Source of the DNA: Sulfitobacter sp.
GTDB taxonomy: Bacteria; Pseudomonadota; Alphaproteobacteria; Rhodobacterales; Rhodobacteraceae
DNA length: 64,000 nt
Direction: 5' to 3'
Assembly: GCA_017854855.1 (NCBI GenBank)
Contig: JAFMGZ010000006.1
Coordinates: 52,845-116,844 of the forward strand
Positions 17,357 through 25,650 of the stretch are shown here, one piece after another. Below the pieces are notes generated by a model, which saw only the letters and a list, made by a program, of their open reading frames with translations, ran no database searches and had not been told where the DNA came from. The number at the start of each line of letters is the position of its first letter. The first letter of the stretch is position 1. A program made the position numbers and the translations under genes.

Positions 17357-19413
17357 CCTCGTTTGATACGATCGTGATGGTGGATTGGTCGGGCGGCAGT
17401 GACCGTGGCCCCACCCCAAAGAAAGACGCAATTTGGGCGGCAGTGAACCGCGCCGGATTGGCCGAGGAACCCGTCTATCTGCGCAACCGTCAGGTGGCAG
17501 AGGATTGGCTGGCAGAATTGTTCACCCAGGAACGCGCGGCCAATCGCCGGGTGCTGGCAGGGTTTGACTTTCCTTTCGGCTATCCTGCGGGCTTTGCCCG
17601 TGCCCTGACCGGGTCGGATGATCCGATGGCTGTCTGGGCATGGTTCGAGGCGCGAATGCACGACAGTCCCAAGGGCAATAACCGCTTTGAACTGGCGGGC
17701 GCGATCAACCGCAGCTTGGGGCAGGGTAAGGGACCATTCTGGTTTGCCCCGCCTTCCGTTCAGATTGAAGGACTGCCTGCCAACAAGACCGATTATGCCA
17801 ACCCATTTGCCGAAAAACGCGCCAGCGAAACGCGCGCCAAGGGGGCGTTCAGCTGCTGGCAGATGGGCGGTGCCGGTGCCGTGGGCGGGCAGGTCTTTGC
17901 CGGGTTGCCGGTGCTGGCACGTTTGCGCCGCCAGTTTGACGCAGCGGTCTGGCCGTTTGAGCCTTTGGACAGGCCTGTGGCATTTGTTGAAATCTGGCCC
18001 TCTCTGACCGTTGGTGCGCCGCCCGAAGGAATGATCAAGGACGCGTGGCAGGTGACCGAAGTTGCCCGCCAGATCAGCGCATTGCCCCCTGACAGATTGG
18101 CGGCTGTATTGGACGTGACCCAGCCCGAGGAAGGCTGGATATTCGGCTTGGGCTTTGAGCAGGAATTGACCGCCCCCCCCTTGCGCAATGATTGCTTTGC
18201 CTTGCCGCCGGGGGTGCATTGGACCCCGGTCGAAGACGCGCTGGACCTGCTGCGCCACAGGCTTGCGCCGATCACGGGCATTCAGACCGCCCCGCTTGGT
18301 GCTGCCTTGGGTCGCATCGCGGCAAGGTCAGTCGTGGCGGGCCGGGACAATCCGCCGCTGCCCAACACGGCTGTGGATGGCTACGGTTTTGCGGGGGCGC
18401 GCGATGCGGGCGTATACGAATTGCCCTTGGTTGCGGGGCGCGCGGCGGCGGGCGATGCGCCAGCTGTGGTGCCCGCAGGCCATGCCATCCGCGTCCTGAC
18501 CGGTGCGGCATTGCCACAGGGCGTTGATACGGTTGTTCTGCAAGAGGATGTTGTGCGCCTGGACGGTGCAGTGCGGTTTTCCGGCCCGGTCAAAGCGGGG
18601 GCAAATACCCGAAAAGCCGGTGAGGATGTCACCAAGGGCCAGACCATTATCGCCCAGGGGCGCAGGCTGACCGCTGCTGATCTGGCATTGCTGGCGGCGA
18701 CAGGCGTCGCTGAGGTGGCGCTGCGCCAGCCGCTTCGGGTTGGGGTCCTGTCCACCGGGGATGAACTGGTCGAGGCGGGTGCCGCGGCGCAGGATGGTCA
18801 GATTTACGACGCCAACCGTCCTATGCTGTTGGGGCTGTTGGGGCAGTTCGGGCATGTTCCCGTCGATCTTGGCCGGGTGCCGGATCAGCGCGAAACATTG
18901 CGTTCACGGCTGGACACGGCAAGCCGGGATGTGGATGTGATCCTGACCAGTGGCGGTGCGTCAGCCGGCGACGAGGACCATGTATCGGCGCTGCTGCAAG
19001 AGGCAGGGGCCATGGCGCTTTGGCGCATTGCAATCAAACCGGGCCGGCCCTTGGCGCTGGGCATGTGGGACGGCGTGCCGGTCTTTGGCCTGCCGGGCAA
19101 CCCGGTTGCGGCGATGGTCTGTACGTTGGTCTTTGCGCGCCCTGCGATGGGGCTGTTGGCGGGTGCCGATTGGTCAGAGCCGCAAGGTTTTAAGGTGCCT
19201 GCCGCCTTTGGCAAGCGCAAGAAGGCCGGGCGGCGGGAATACCTGCGCGCCCGGATGCGCAGCGGTCAGGCAGAGGTTTTCGCCTCCGAAGGATCGGGGC
19301 GCATCAGCGGGTTGAGCTGGGCCGAAGGTCTGGTTGAATTGCCCGAACCTGCCGCAGAGATCACGCCGGGTGACATGGTGCGGTTCATTCCCTACAGCAG
19401 CTTTGGAATTTAG
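17353..19413 (+). CDS. moeA: MoeA with N-terminal DUF429-like domain fusion
   Basis: The 686-residue product joins two parts. Residues 1-275 resemble an RNase-H-fold DUF429-type domain: VMVDWSGG with Asp11, LAGFDFPFGYP with Asp72, and FVEIWPSL near 212. Residues 288-686 form a complete MoeA, which inserts molybdate into adenylated molybdopterin, with LPNTAVDGYGF, VGVLSTGDELVEAG, SGGASAGDEDH, KPGRPLALG and GLPGNPVAAM. The usual Ser-Ala-Met before Asp-Gly-Tyr reads Thr-Ala-Val here. The start is TTG at 17353, overlapping the mobB stop, and no internal start with a good ribosome-binding site was seen at the junction. The N-terminal identification is tentative. Confidence 0.9.
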   Translation: MTSFDTIVMVDWSGGSDRGPTPKKDAIWAAVNRAGLAEEPVYLRNRQVAEDWLAELFTQERAANRRVLAGFDFPFGYPAGFARALTGSDDPMAVWAWFEARMHDSPKGNNRFELAGAINRSLGQGKGPFWFAPPSVQIEGLPANKTDYANPFAEKRASETRAKGAFSCWQMGGAGAVGGQVFAGLPVLARLRRQFDAAVWPFEPLDRPVAFVEIWPSLTVGAPPEGMIKDAWQVTEVARQISALPPDRLAAVLDVTQPEEGWIFGLGFEQELTAPPLRNDCFALPPGVHWTPVEDALDLLRHRLAPITGIQTAPLGAALGRIAARSVVAGRDNPPLPNTAVDGYGFAGARDAGVYELPLVAGRAAAGDAPAVVPAGHAIRVLTGAALPQGVDTVVLQEDVVRLDGAVRFSGPVKAGANTRKAGEDVTKGQTIIAQGRRLTAADLALLAATGVAEVALRQPLRVGVLSTGDELVEAGAAAQDGQIYDANRPMLLGLLGQFGHVPVDLGRVPDQRETLRSRLDTASRDVDVILTSGGASAGDEDHVSALLQEAGAMALWRIAIKPGRPLALGMWDGVPVFGLPGNPVAAMVCTLVFARPAMGLLAGADWSEPQGFKVPAAFGKRKKAGRREYLRARMRSGQAEVFASEGSGRISGLSWAEGLVELPEPAAEITPGDMVRFIPYSSFGI

Positions 19414-19417
19414 GGCT

Positions 19418-19466
19418 TTCAGGGTGTTCGAAAGACCCTGAACCCATTCACGCTGCGGTACGTGAA
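19418..19466. terminator. Two tandem stem-loops in a convergent gap
   Basis: Between the moeA stop and the convergent gene end there are two perfect inverted repeats. The first has arms TTCAGGGT/ACCCTGAA (19418-19425 and 19435-19442); the second has arms TTCACG/CGTGAA (19447-19452 and 19461-19466). Neither is followed by a long T-tract. Their place between convergent genes favours transcription termination or transcript-end protection. Confidence 0.5.
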
Positions 19467-19479
19467 AGATGTCGACGTG

Positions 19480-20538
19480 TCAGTCAAACGTGCCCGCACA
19501 TCGCCCCAGCAGCATAAAGGCGCGGGCTGTGCGGGTATCGGCAAGCGCGGATATCTCGCTGTCCGTGGCGCTCTTTTCGAACTCGGAGAATGTCTTGTCA
19601 AAACGGCGCAGGAAATGGTGCGCGGCATCGCGGAAAATCGGATCCTGCTTCATCCGGGCATTTGTCAGCGCCAGCGATGACCGGTCCCGGATCCCACCCA
19701 GGGCGGCAATTGGACGTCCCCGCACCCCTTGACCAAAGTGCCGCCAGATTTCGGTGCGCGCACGGTCAGGACGCAGATCGTCCATATAGATGCCATCCTG
19801 GCTCAGCAGTGTCAGCACGTCCTGTGCCGCCTGAACCAATTGCGAGGTCAGCCTGTCCTTCAGGGCGCGCCGCAGAGCGGCAAAGCCGGTTTCGTCCTCT
19901 GCCGTCTCAGGGAAATTCAGGGCGCGGATGAAATCTTCGTTCGACAGCGAAACCGCCATGTCGCTGGCCTGGGTGCCCAGGGCCAATGTTGGTTGATCAT
20001 CGTTCAGCTCGACCACGGGTTTGGCCAAGGGACGGCTGCTTTCCTCGCGTCTGCTTTGAAAGGTAGCCAGCGCCGTTTCGGTTTTCCGCGCGGCCGCTGC
20101 AATTTCATCGAGCTTGCGAGAGACCGACGGCTCACTGCGCAGATTGTTGCTTTGTTGTTGGGTCAGATAGGCCTGCCGGATGGCATCAATGGCCGCCTGC
20201 AAACGCTGGCTTTCTTCGCGCATGACGCGGCTTGCCTTGGCCGCCGTCGCCGCGACCCAGATCATCGCCACTGGCATGAACACGGCCAGCATGGTCATCA
20301 GGAAACGCAGACTGTCTGCCCCGTCCCCGGCAGGACTGTCATCTTTCATGATCAGAAAGAAGAACACAGCGCCCAGCAGCCATATGGCGCTGAGAACCAA
20401 TGCGATGATTTCGATCCCCGTGATCGTCTCCACCTTTGGTTTGTCATAGATACCAAGGGGGGTTGGGCGCGCAGAAATGCCACCCGCGGTCGGTCGCGCC
20501 TGCTTGGGGGGCTCCGCTGGATCGGGGGTCTCAGCCAT
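19480..20538 (-). CDS. Conserved hypothetical membrane protein with coiled coil
   Basis: I do not recognise a named family. The 352-residue product starts with a Pro-rich cytoplasmic stretch, then has two membrane helices (IIALVLSAIWLLGAVFFFLI and FLMTMLAVFMPVAMIWVAAT, near residues 48-100). A helical, coiled-coil-prone segment rich in Arg/Gln/Glu and a soluble C-terminal domain of about 170 residues follow. It sits 14 bp downstream of greA on the same strand and may share its transcript. A GTG at 20550, two bases after the greA stop, is an alternative start. The topology suggests a cytoplasmic sensor or scaffold, but no motif supports a function. Confidence 0.75.
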   Translation of the reverse strand: MAETPDPAEPPKQARPTAGGISARPTPLGIYDKPKVETITGIEIIALVLSAIWLLGAVFFFLIMKDDSPAGDGADSLRFLMTMLAVFMPVAMIWVAATAAKASRVMREESQRLQAAIDAIRQAYLTQQQSNNLRSEPSVSRKLDEIAAAARKTETALATFQSRREESSRPLAKPVVELNDDQPTLALGTQASDMAVSLSNEDFIRALNFPETAEDETGFAALRRALKDRLTSQLVQAAQDVLTLLSQDGIYMDDLRPDRARTEIWRHFGQGVRGRPIAALGGIRDRSSLALTNARMKQDPIFRDAAHHFLRRFDKTFSEFEKSATDSEISALADTRTARAFMLLGRCAGTFD

Positions 20539-20552
20539 GGGTGTGCTCACGC

Positions 20553-21023
20553 TCAGGCATAGACGATCTTGAGAACCTCGTAGGATTTGCCGCCACCGGG
20601 TGTTTTGACCTCAACGGAATCGCCTTCTTCCTTGCCAATCAGGGCGCGGGCAATGGGGGATTTGATGTTCAGCAGACCTTCTTCGATCTTGGCCTCATAT
20701 TCGCCCACGATCTGATAGGTTTTTTCCTCGTCGGTGTCTTCGTCCACCAGGGTCACGCGCGCGCCGAATTTGATTGCGCCGGACAATTTGGACGGATCAA
20801 TCACCTCGGCAAGCGAAATGGCACCTTCCAGCTCCTTGATGCGGCCCTCGATAAAGGACTGCTTTTCCTTGGCGGAATGATATTCGGCATTTTCCGACAG
20901 GTCGCCATGTTCGCGCGCCTCTGCGATCGCCTTGATGATGGCGGGGCGCTCTTCGGTCTTGAGCTGCTTGAGTTCCGTCTCAAGGGCGGTATGCCCTGCG
21001 CGGGTCATAGGGATCTTTTCCAT
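20553..21023 (-). CDS. greA: Transcription elongation factor GreA
   Basis: GreA enters the RNA polymerase secondary channel and stimulates cleavage of backtracked transcripts. The 156-residue product begins [20 protein letters not shown]. It has the coiled-coil tip [18 protein letters not shown] with the acidic residues that position metal in the polymerase, and ends in a FKBP-like domain ([17 protein letters not shown]). Length and motifs are standard. It is divergent from the ETF-QO gene across a 301-bp spacer and lies upstream of the two-TM unknown. Confidence 0.97.
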   Translation of the reverse strand: MEKIPMTRAGHTALETELKQLKTEERPAIIKAIAEAREHGDLSENAEYHSAKEKQSFIEGRIKELEGAISLAEVIDPSKLSGAIKFGARVTLVDEDTDEEKTYQIVGEYEAKIEEGLLNIKSPIARALIGKEEGDSVEVKTPGGGKSYEVLKIVYA

Positions 21024-21324
21024 GGGCGTTTGTCCACGTCATGTGGGCCACGCAGCGGATTATTTGCTGCGCAGCCGTTTGCATATCAGGCTGACGTTTA
21101 CCTGACCCAAAGTGGGGTGCAAATGCAAGAGCGCTTTGCCACCGGGCGTGCGGACCGTGGCAAAACACACAATGCCTGCAATTTGCATCATGATGCGTCA
21201 AACGCCGGACAAATTGTCCGACCCGTCCGGATTACGGTGATTTTACCTAGGGTCCCGATTGCATTGCGGGTCCGCGTGGTTTAGCCAAATCCAAACCTTT
21301 TTAGCCCCGGAGGAAACCCTAGCC
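21024..21324. other. 301-bp divergent intergenic region (greA / ETF-QO)
   Basis: No convincing coding frame is present. The region must hold promoters for both divergent genes. It contains an inverted repeat CGCAGC/GCTGCG (21051-21056 and 21066-21071) about 30 bp upstream of greA, and a 15-bp palindrome at 21206-21220, listed separately. A strong GGAGGAAA ribosome-binding site for ETF-QO lies near 21309. No clean -35/-10 pair could be assigned by eye. Confidence 0.6.
21206..21220. promoter_or_regulatory. 15-bp palindrome, possible operator
   Basis: CGGACAAATTGTCCG has perfect 7-bp arms around one central base, about 105 bp upstream of the ETF-QO start and 180 bp from greA. Symmetry of this kind suits a dimeric repressor such as a TetR- or MarR-type protein. 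The cognate regulator is unknown and not encoded next to it. Confidence 0.4.
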
Positions 21325-22977
21325 ATGGCCGAAATCGAACGCGAAGCAATGGAATATGACGTGGTCATCGTGGGGGCAGGCCCTGCTGGCCTGTCCGCCG
21401 CGATCCGTCTGAAACAACTTGATGCCGATTGCTCTGTCGTCGTGCTCGAAAAAGGCTCCGAAGTGGGCGCGCATATCCTGTCTGGCGCGGTTCTGGATCC
21501 TTGCGGCATCGACGCGCTGATCCCCGATTGGAAAGCCAAGGGCGCGCCGATCACGGTGCCGGTAAAGGATGATAATTTTTACATGTTGGGAGAGGCAGGC
21601 CAGCTGCGCATCCCCAATTTCCCCATGCCGCCGCTGATGAACAACCATGGCAACTACATCGTATCCATGGGCAATGTCTGCCGCTGGATGGCCGAACAGG
21701 CCGAAGAGCTGGGCGTCGAGATTTTCCCCGGCATGTCCTGTTCAGAGCTGGTCTACGGCGAGAATGGCGAAGTCAAAGGCGTGGTTGCCGGCGAATTCGG
21801 CATCCAGAGCGATGGCACCAAGGGGGACGGCTATGAGCCCGGAATGGAGCTGCATGGCAAATATGTGTTCCTCTCCGAAGGCGTGCGCGGCAGCCTGTCC
21901 AAGCAGGTGATCGCCAAATACGATCTGGCAAAGGGCAAAGAGCCGCAAAAATACGGCCTTGGCATGAAAGAAATCTGGGAAATCGACCCAGCCAAGCACA
22001 AAGAAGGTTCTGTTACCCACACAATGGGCTGGCCGCTTGAGGCCAAGGCAGGCGGTGGTTCATTTATCTACCACCTTGAAAACAATCAGGTTTACGTCGG
22101 TTTCGTGGTTCATCTGGGTTACAAGAACCCCCATGTCTTCCCTTACATGGAATTCCAGCAGTTCAAACATCACCCGATGGTGGCAGAGCTGCTCAAGGGG
22201 GGCAAACGCATCGCGTATGGTGCGCGTGCCATCACCGAAGGCGGGTATCAATCGATGCCCAAGATGGTTGCACCGGGTGTGGCGCTGCTGGGCTGTTCGG
22301 TTGGTATGGTCAACGTGCCCCGCATCAAGGGCAACCACAACGCCATGTTGTCCGGCATGGCCGCGGCAGAGGCGGCGCATGCTGCCATCCAGGCGGGCCG
22401 TTCGGGCGATGAATTGCCTGACTACGAAAAAGAAGTGCGTGAGGGTGCCATTGGCAGCGACCTGAAGAAGGTGCGCAATGTCAAACCCTTGTGGTCCAAA
22501 TTCGGATTGACGGCTTCCTTGGCGATCGGTGGCTTTGACATGTGGTGCAACACATTGTTTGGCGCATCGATTTTGGGCACCATGCACCACGGAAAATCCG
22601 ATGCCGAGGCCACAGAGCCTGCGTCAAAGCACAAGGTCATCGACTATCCCAAGCCAGACGGCAAACTCAGCTTTGACCGCCTGACGAATGTGGCGTTTTC
22701 CTTTACCAACCACGAAGAAAGCCAGCCTGCGCACCTCAAGCTGACGGATGCGGATGTACCGGTGAAGGTGAACCTTGCCAAATATGCCGGGCCATCGGCG
22801 CGCTATTGTCCTGCAGGGGTTTATGAATTTGTCGAGGAAGACGGCAAGGAGCCGCGCTTTCAGATCAACTTCCAGAACTGCGTGCATTGCAAGACCTGCG
22901 ACATCAAGGATCCGAGTCAGAACATTACCTGGACCACGCCGCAGGGCGGTGACGGCCCCAATTACCCCAATATGTAA
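21325..22977 (+). CDS. Electron transfer flavoprotein-ubiquinone oxidoreductase
   Basis: ETF-QO carries electrons from reduced electron-transfer flavoprotein, which is fed by acyl-CoA and other dehydrogenases, into the quinone pool at the inner membrane. The 550-residue product has the FAD Rossmann motif VVIVGAGPAGLSAAIRL, a ubiquinone-binding middle and the 4Fe-4S region: YCPAGVYEF then NCVHCKTCDIKDPSQNI, giving four cysteines, ending in GDGPNYPNM. Length equals that of mitochondrial and bacterial ETF-QO. The ATG at 21325 has AGGA upstream. It connects functionally with the acyl-CoA dehydrogenase at 10-12 kb. Confidence 0.97.
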   Translation: MAEIEREAMEYDVVIVGAGPAGLSAAIRLKQLDADCSVVVLEKGSEVGAHILSGAVLDPCGIDALIPDWKAKGAPITVPVKDDNFYMLGEAGQLRIPNFPMPPLMNNHGNYIVSMGNVCRWMAEQAEELGVEIFPGMSCSELVYGENGEVKGVVAGEFGIQSDGTKGDGYEPGMELHGKYVFLSEGVRGSLSKQVIAKYDLAKGKEPQKYGLGMKEIWEIDPAKHKEGSVTHTMGWPLEAKAGGGSFIYHLENNQVYVGFVVHLGYKNPHVFPYMEFQQFKHHPMVAELLKGGKRIAYGARAITEGGYQSMPKMVAPGVALLGCSVGMVNVPRIKGNHNAMLSGMAAAEAAHAAIQAGRSGDELPDYEKEVREGAIGSDLKKVRNVKPLWSKFGLTASLAIGGFDMWCNTLFGASILGTMHHGKSDAEATEPASKHKVIDYPKPDGKLSFDRLTNVAFSFTNHEESQPAHLKLTDADVPVKVNLAKYAGPSARYCPAGVYEFVEEDGKEPRFQINFQNCVHCKTCDIKDPSQNITWTTPQGGDGPNYPNM

Positions 22978-23015
22978 CCCCACCCTTACATGTGGGCGGC
23001 ATCATGCGCGGAAAC

Positions 23016-23040
23016 AGGCGGGGGCATCCCCGCCTTTTTC
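23016..23040 (+). terminator. Rho-independent terminator after ETF-QO
   Basis: An 8-bp G+C-rich stem, AGGCGGGG (23016-23023) and CCCCGCCT (23028-23035), with a four-base loop is followed by a T-run. It begins 39 bp after the ETF-QO stop and fits an intrinsic terminator. Confidence 0.85.
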
Positions 23041-23138
23041 TTGTGCAGCCGCTCGCGGTACTGTGATGCGACACGGGCTCCCATTGCGCTTGGGATCAGA
23101 CCTGCTAGCTTCCGGCATAAGCAAAAGAGGCAGTCAGA

Positions 23139-24854
23139 ATGTTCAGAAACGTTTTTACCGGCGTAGCAGCACTGCTGCTGACCGTGGGACCGATGTCACA
23201 GGTATCGGCACAATCCATTGCGGGGGCTTATCTGGCCGGGCGTCATGCCGCCGTTAACAGTGACTACCTCGAAGCTGCGCGTTATTACGGCGATGCGCTG
23301 GCACGTGATCCCAGCAACATCGAACTGATGGAAAGCACGATATTGTCCCAATTGTCCCTGGGGCAGATTGGCAAGGCCGTGACATTGGCCCGCTTTCTTG
23401 AGGCCAAGGGCCAGAGCTCGCAAGTGGCGCGCATGGTCATGACCGCCGAGTTGGCCAAGACCGAAGACTATGCCGCATTGCTGGAACGCGAACCTGACAA
23501 CAGCGGCATCGGCCCTTGGGTCGATGGGTTGGTCAAAGCGTGGTCGCATATGGGTGCGGGCGATGTCACCTCTGCGATGGCCATGTTCGACGGGCTGAGC
23601 GAAGAGGCCGGGATGCGGGGTTTTGTCCTTTATCACAAGGCGTTGGCACTGGCGAGCGTGGGGGACTTTGAAGGGGCGGCAGCCATTTTTGCAGATGATG
23701 GCGCTGGATCTGCAGGGCAGACCCGTCGCGGCGTTCTGGCCCATGTCGAGGTCTTGATGCAGCTTGACCGCCATGAAGATGCTTTGGCGGTGCTCAGAAA
23801 CAGCTTTGGCAATGCCACGGACCCGGAACTGGACCGGCTGGTTGCGGCGCTTGAGGCGAAAGAGGCCATTCCCTTTACCCATGTGCGCGACGCGACAGCC
23901 GGGATCGCAGAGGTGTTTTTCACCTTCGCAGCTGTGCTGAAATCCGAAGCGGCGGGGGATTATTATGTCCTGCTTTACGCGCGTATCGCCCGGTATCTGC
24001 GCCCTGACCATGTGGATGCTCTGCTGCTGACGGCCTCCTTGCTTGAGGAGTTGGGCCAGAACGAATTGGCGATAGAAGAATACAAGGACGTGCCGGCCGA
24101 TGATCCGGCGTTCCATGTGGCCGAACTGGGCCGGGTCGATGCGCTGCGCCAGATGGGCAAGCAGGATCAGGCCGTTGAGGTGCTGGAACAACTGGCGCGC
24201 AGCCATGGGGACCTGGCTGTCGTGCATTCCACATTGGGTGATCTGCTGCGGGCCGAGGATGATTTTGAGGGCGCAATCTCTGCCTATGACCGGGCAATTG
24301 AACGGGCCGCTGAAACGGCTCCTGTGCGCTGGGTGCTCTATTATTCGCGCGGCATTGCCTATGAGCGGTCCGGCAACGAGGCCGCCTCTGAGACTGATTT
24401 TCGCGCGGCTTTGGCGCTGAACCCCGAACAGCCGCAGGTGCTGAACTATCTTGGCTATTCCATGGTCGAACAAAAGCGCAATCTGGATGAGGCGCTGGAT
24501 ATGATCGAACGTGCCGTCGCCGCCAGCCCCAACAGCGGCTATATCGTCGATTCGCTGGGTTGGGTGCTGTACCGTCTTGGCCGCTACGAAGAGGCCGTCG
24601 TCCAGATGGAGCGCGCGGTTGAACTTCTGGCGGTTGATCCGGTCGTGAATGACCATTTGGGCGATGTCTATTGGGCCGTCGGTCGCCACCGCGAGGCCGA
24701 GTTTCAATGGAGCCGTGCCCTGTCGTTCATCGACGAGGAAGACACCGACGGCGAAGCAGACCCGTTGCGCATCCGTCGCAAGCTGGAAGTGGGGCTCGAC
24801 AAGGTGTTGGAAGAAGAAGGCGCACCCCCGTTAAAGACCGGCAATGACATCTGA
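23139..24854 (+). CDS. Secreted/periplasmic tetratricopeptide-repeat protein
   Basis: The 571-residue product has a signal peptide (MFRNVFTGVAALLLTVGP, with cleavage near VSAQS) and many TPR-like helical pairs. The repeats are clearest at the C-terminus, for example YEEAVVQMERAVELLAVDP and NYLGYSMVEQKRNLDEALDM. TPR arrays are protein-protein scaffolds; here the array would lie in the periplasm or at the outer membrane. AAAGAGG precedes the ATG by 8 bases. Its end overlaps ispE by 11 bp, so the two are co-transcribed, although no functional link is obvious. The type is common next to ispE in Rhodobacterales, in my recollection. Confidence 0.85.
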   Translation: MFRNVFTGVAALLLTVGPMSQVSAQSIAGAYLAGRHAAVNSDYLEAARYYGDALARDPSNIELMESTILSQLSLGQIGKAVTLARFLEAKGQSSQVARMVMTAELAKTEDYAALLEREPDNSGIGPWVDGLVKAWSHMGAGDVTSAMAMFDGLSEEAGMRGFVLYHKALALASVGDFEGAAAIFADDGAGSAGQTRRGVLAHVEVLMQLDRHEDALAVLRNSFGNATDPELDRLVAALEAKEAIPFTHVRDATAGIAEVFFTFAAVLKSEAAGDYYVLLYARIARYLRPDHVDALLLTASLLEELGQNELAIEEYKDVPADDPAFHVAELGRVDALRQMGKQDQAVEVLEQLARSHGDLAVVHSTLGDLLRAEDDFEGAISAYDRAIERAAETAPVRWVLYYSRGIAYERSGNEAASETDFRAALALNPEQPQVLNYLGYSMVEQKRNLDEALDMIERAVAASPNSGYIVDSLGWVLYRLGRYEEAVVQMERAVELLAVDPVVNDHLGDVYWAVGRHREAEFQWSRALSFIDEEDTDGEADPLRIRRKLEVGLDKVLEEEGAPPLKTGNDI

Positions 24855-25650
24855 CGTCTTTGCGCCCGCCAAGATAAACCTGACGCTACATGTCACGGGA
24901 CAACGTGGCGATGGCTATCATCTGCTTGATTCTGTGGTCGTTTTCGCCGATCTGGGCGACAGGTTGTCCTTTGCCCCGCAGGACCATCTGTCGCTCTCGG
25001 TTACGGGCCCTTTTGCAGCTGGCGTGCCCAGCGATAACCGCAATCTTGTCTGGAAAGCGGCCGTGCAGGCCGGGCTTGAGGCCGCCATAACGCTTGAGAA
25101 AAACCTGCCCCATGGGGCGGGGATCGGGGGTGGCTCTTCTGATGCCGCGGCGGTTCTGCGCCATGCGGGGGCGGGACAGGGGGCGTCGGCCTTGGGTGCG
25201 GATGTGCCTGTTTGTCTGATGCCTCGTGCCCAACGGATGCGCGGTATTGGCGATCGGCTGGATGTGATTGCAGACCTGCCACCGCTCTGGGCGGTACTGG
25301 TGAACCCCGATGTGCATGTGCCGACACCGCAGGTGTTCAACGCCCTGACAAACAAGGATAATACGCCAATGCCGGCGGTGTTGCCCCGGTTTGGCACAAC
25401 GCGCGGGCTGATCGACTGGCTGGCGGATATGCGCAATGATCTTGAGCCGCCCGCGATCATGTCTGCGCCTGAAATCGCAACGGTTTTGTCGGCCATCGCG
25501 GCCAGCGACGGCGTAGGGCTGACCAGGATGTCTGGTTCAGGCTCCACCTGTTTCGGGCTGTTCGAGACAGCGCTCGCAGCACAGGCCGCGATGCGCAGAC
25601 TGTCTGCACATAGGCCCGACTGGTGGGTCCGCGCTTGCAGCCTTAGTTGA
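24844..25650 (+). CDS. ispE: 4-diphosphocytidyl-2-C-methyl-D-erythritol kinase
   Basis: IspE phosphorylates CDP-ME in the non-mevalonate isoprenoid pathway. The 268-residue GHMP kinase has FAPAKINLTLHVTGQRGDGY (catalytic Lys10), the ATP loop LPHGAGIGGGSSDAAAV, LGADVPVCL and the late SGSGSTCFGLF. The stretch between the ATP loop and LGADVPVC is short (HAGAGQGASA), making the protein slightly shorter than typical enzymes, but all catalytic motifs remain. It overlaps the TPR gene upstream and, tail to tail, the polyprenyl synthase gene by 8 bp. Both of those neighbours in the pathway sense (IspE and the synthase) handle isoprenoids. Confidence 0.96.
   Translation: MTSDVFAPAKINLTLHVTGQRGDGYHLLDSVVVFADLGDRLSFAPQDHLSLSVTGPFAAGVPSDNRNLVWKAAVQAGLEAAITLEKNLPHGAGIGGGSSDAAAVLRHAGAGQGASALGADVPVCLMPRAQRMRGIGDRLDVIADLPPLWAVLVNPDVHVPTPQVFNALTNKDNTPMPAVLPRFGTTRGLIDWLADMRNDLEPPAIMSAPEIATVLSAIAASDGVGLTRMSGSGSTCFGLFETALAAQAAMRRLSAHRPDWWVRACSLS

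Noticed and set aside
16999..18258. A long antisense open frame across mobB and the 5' part of moeA
   Set aside because: Both plus-strand genes are clear cofactor genes; the antisense product has no recognisable motif.
23196..24707. A long antisense open frame across the TPR gene
   Set aside because: It is a shadow of the TPR coding sequence. The plus-strand gene has a signal peptide, a ribosome-binding site and recognisable repeats.
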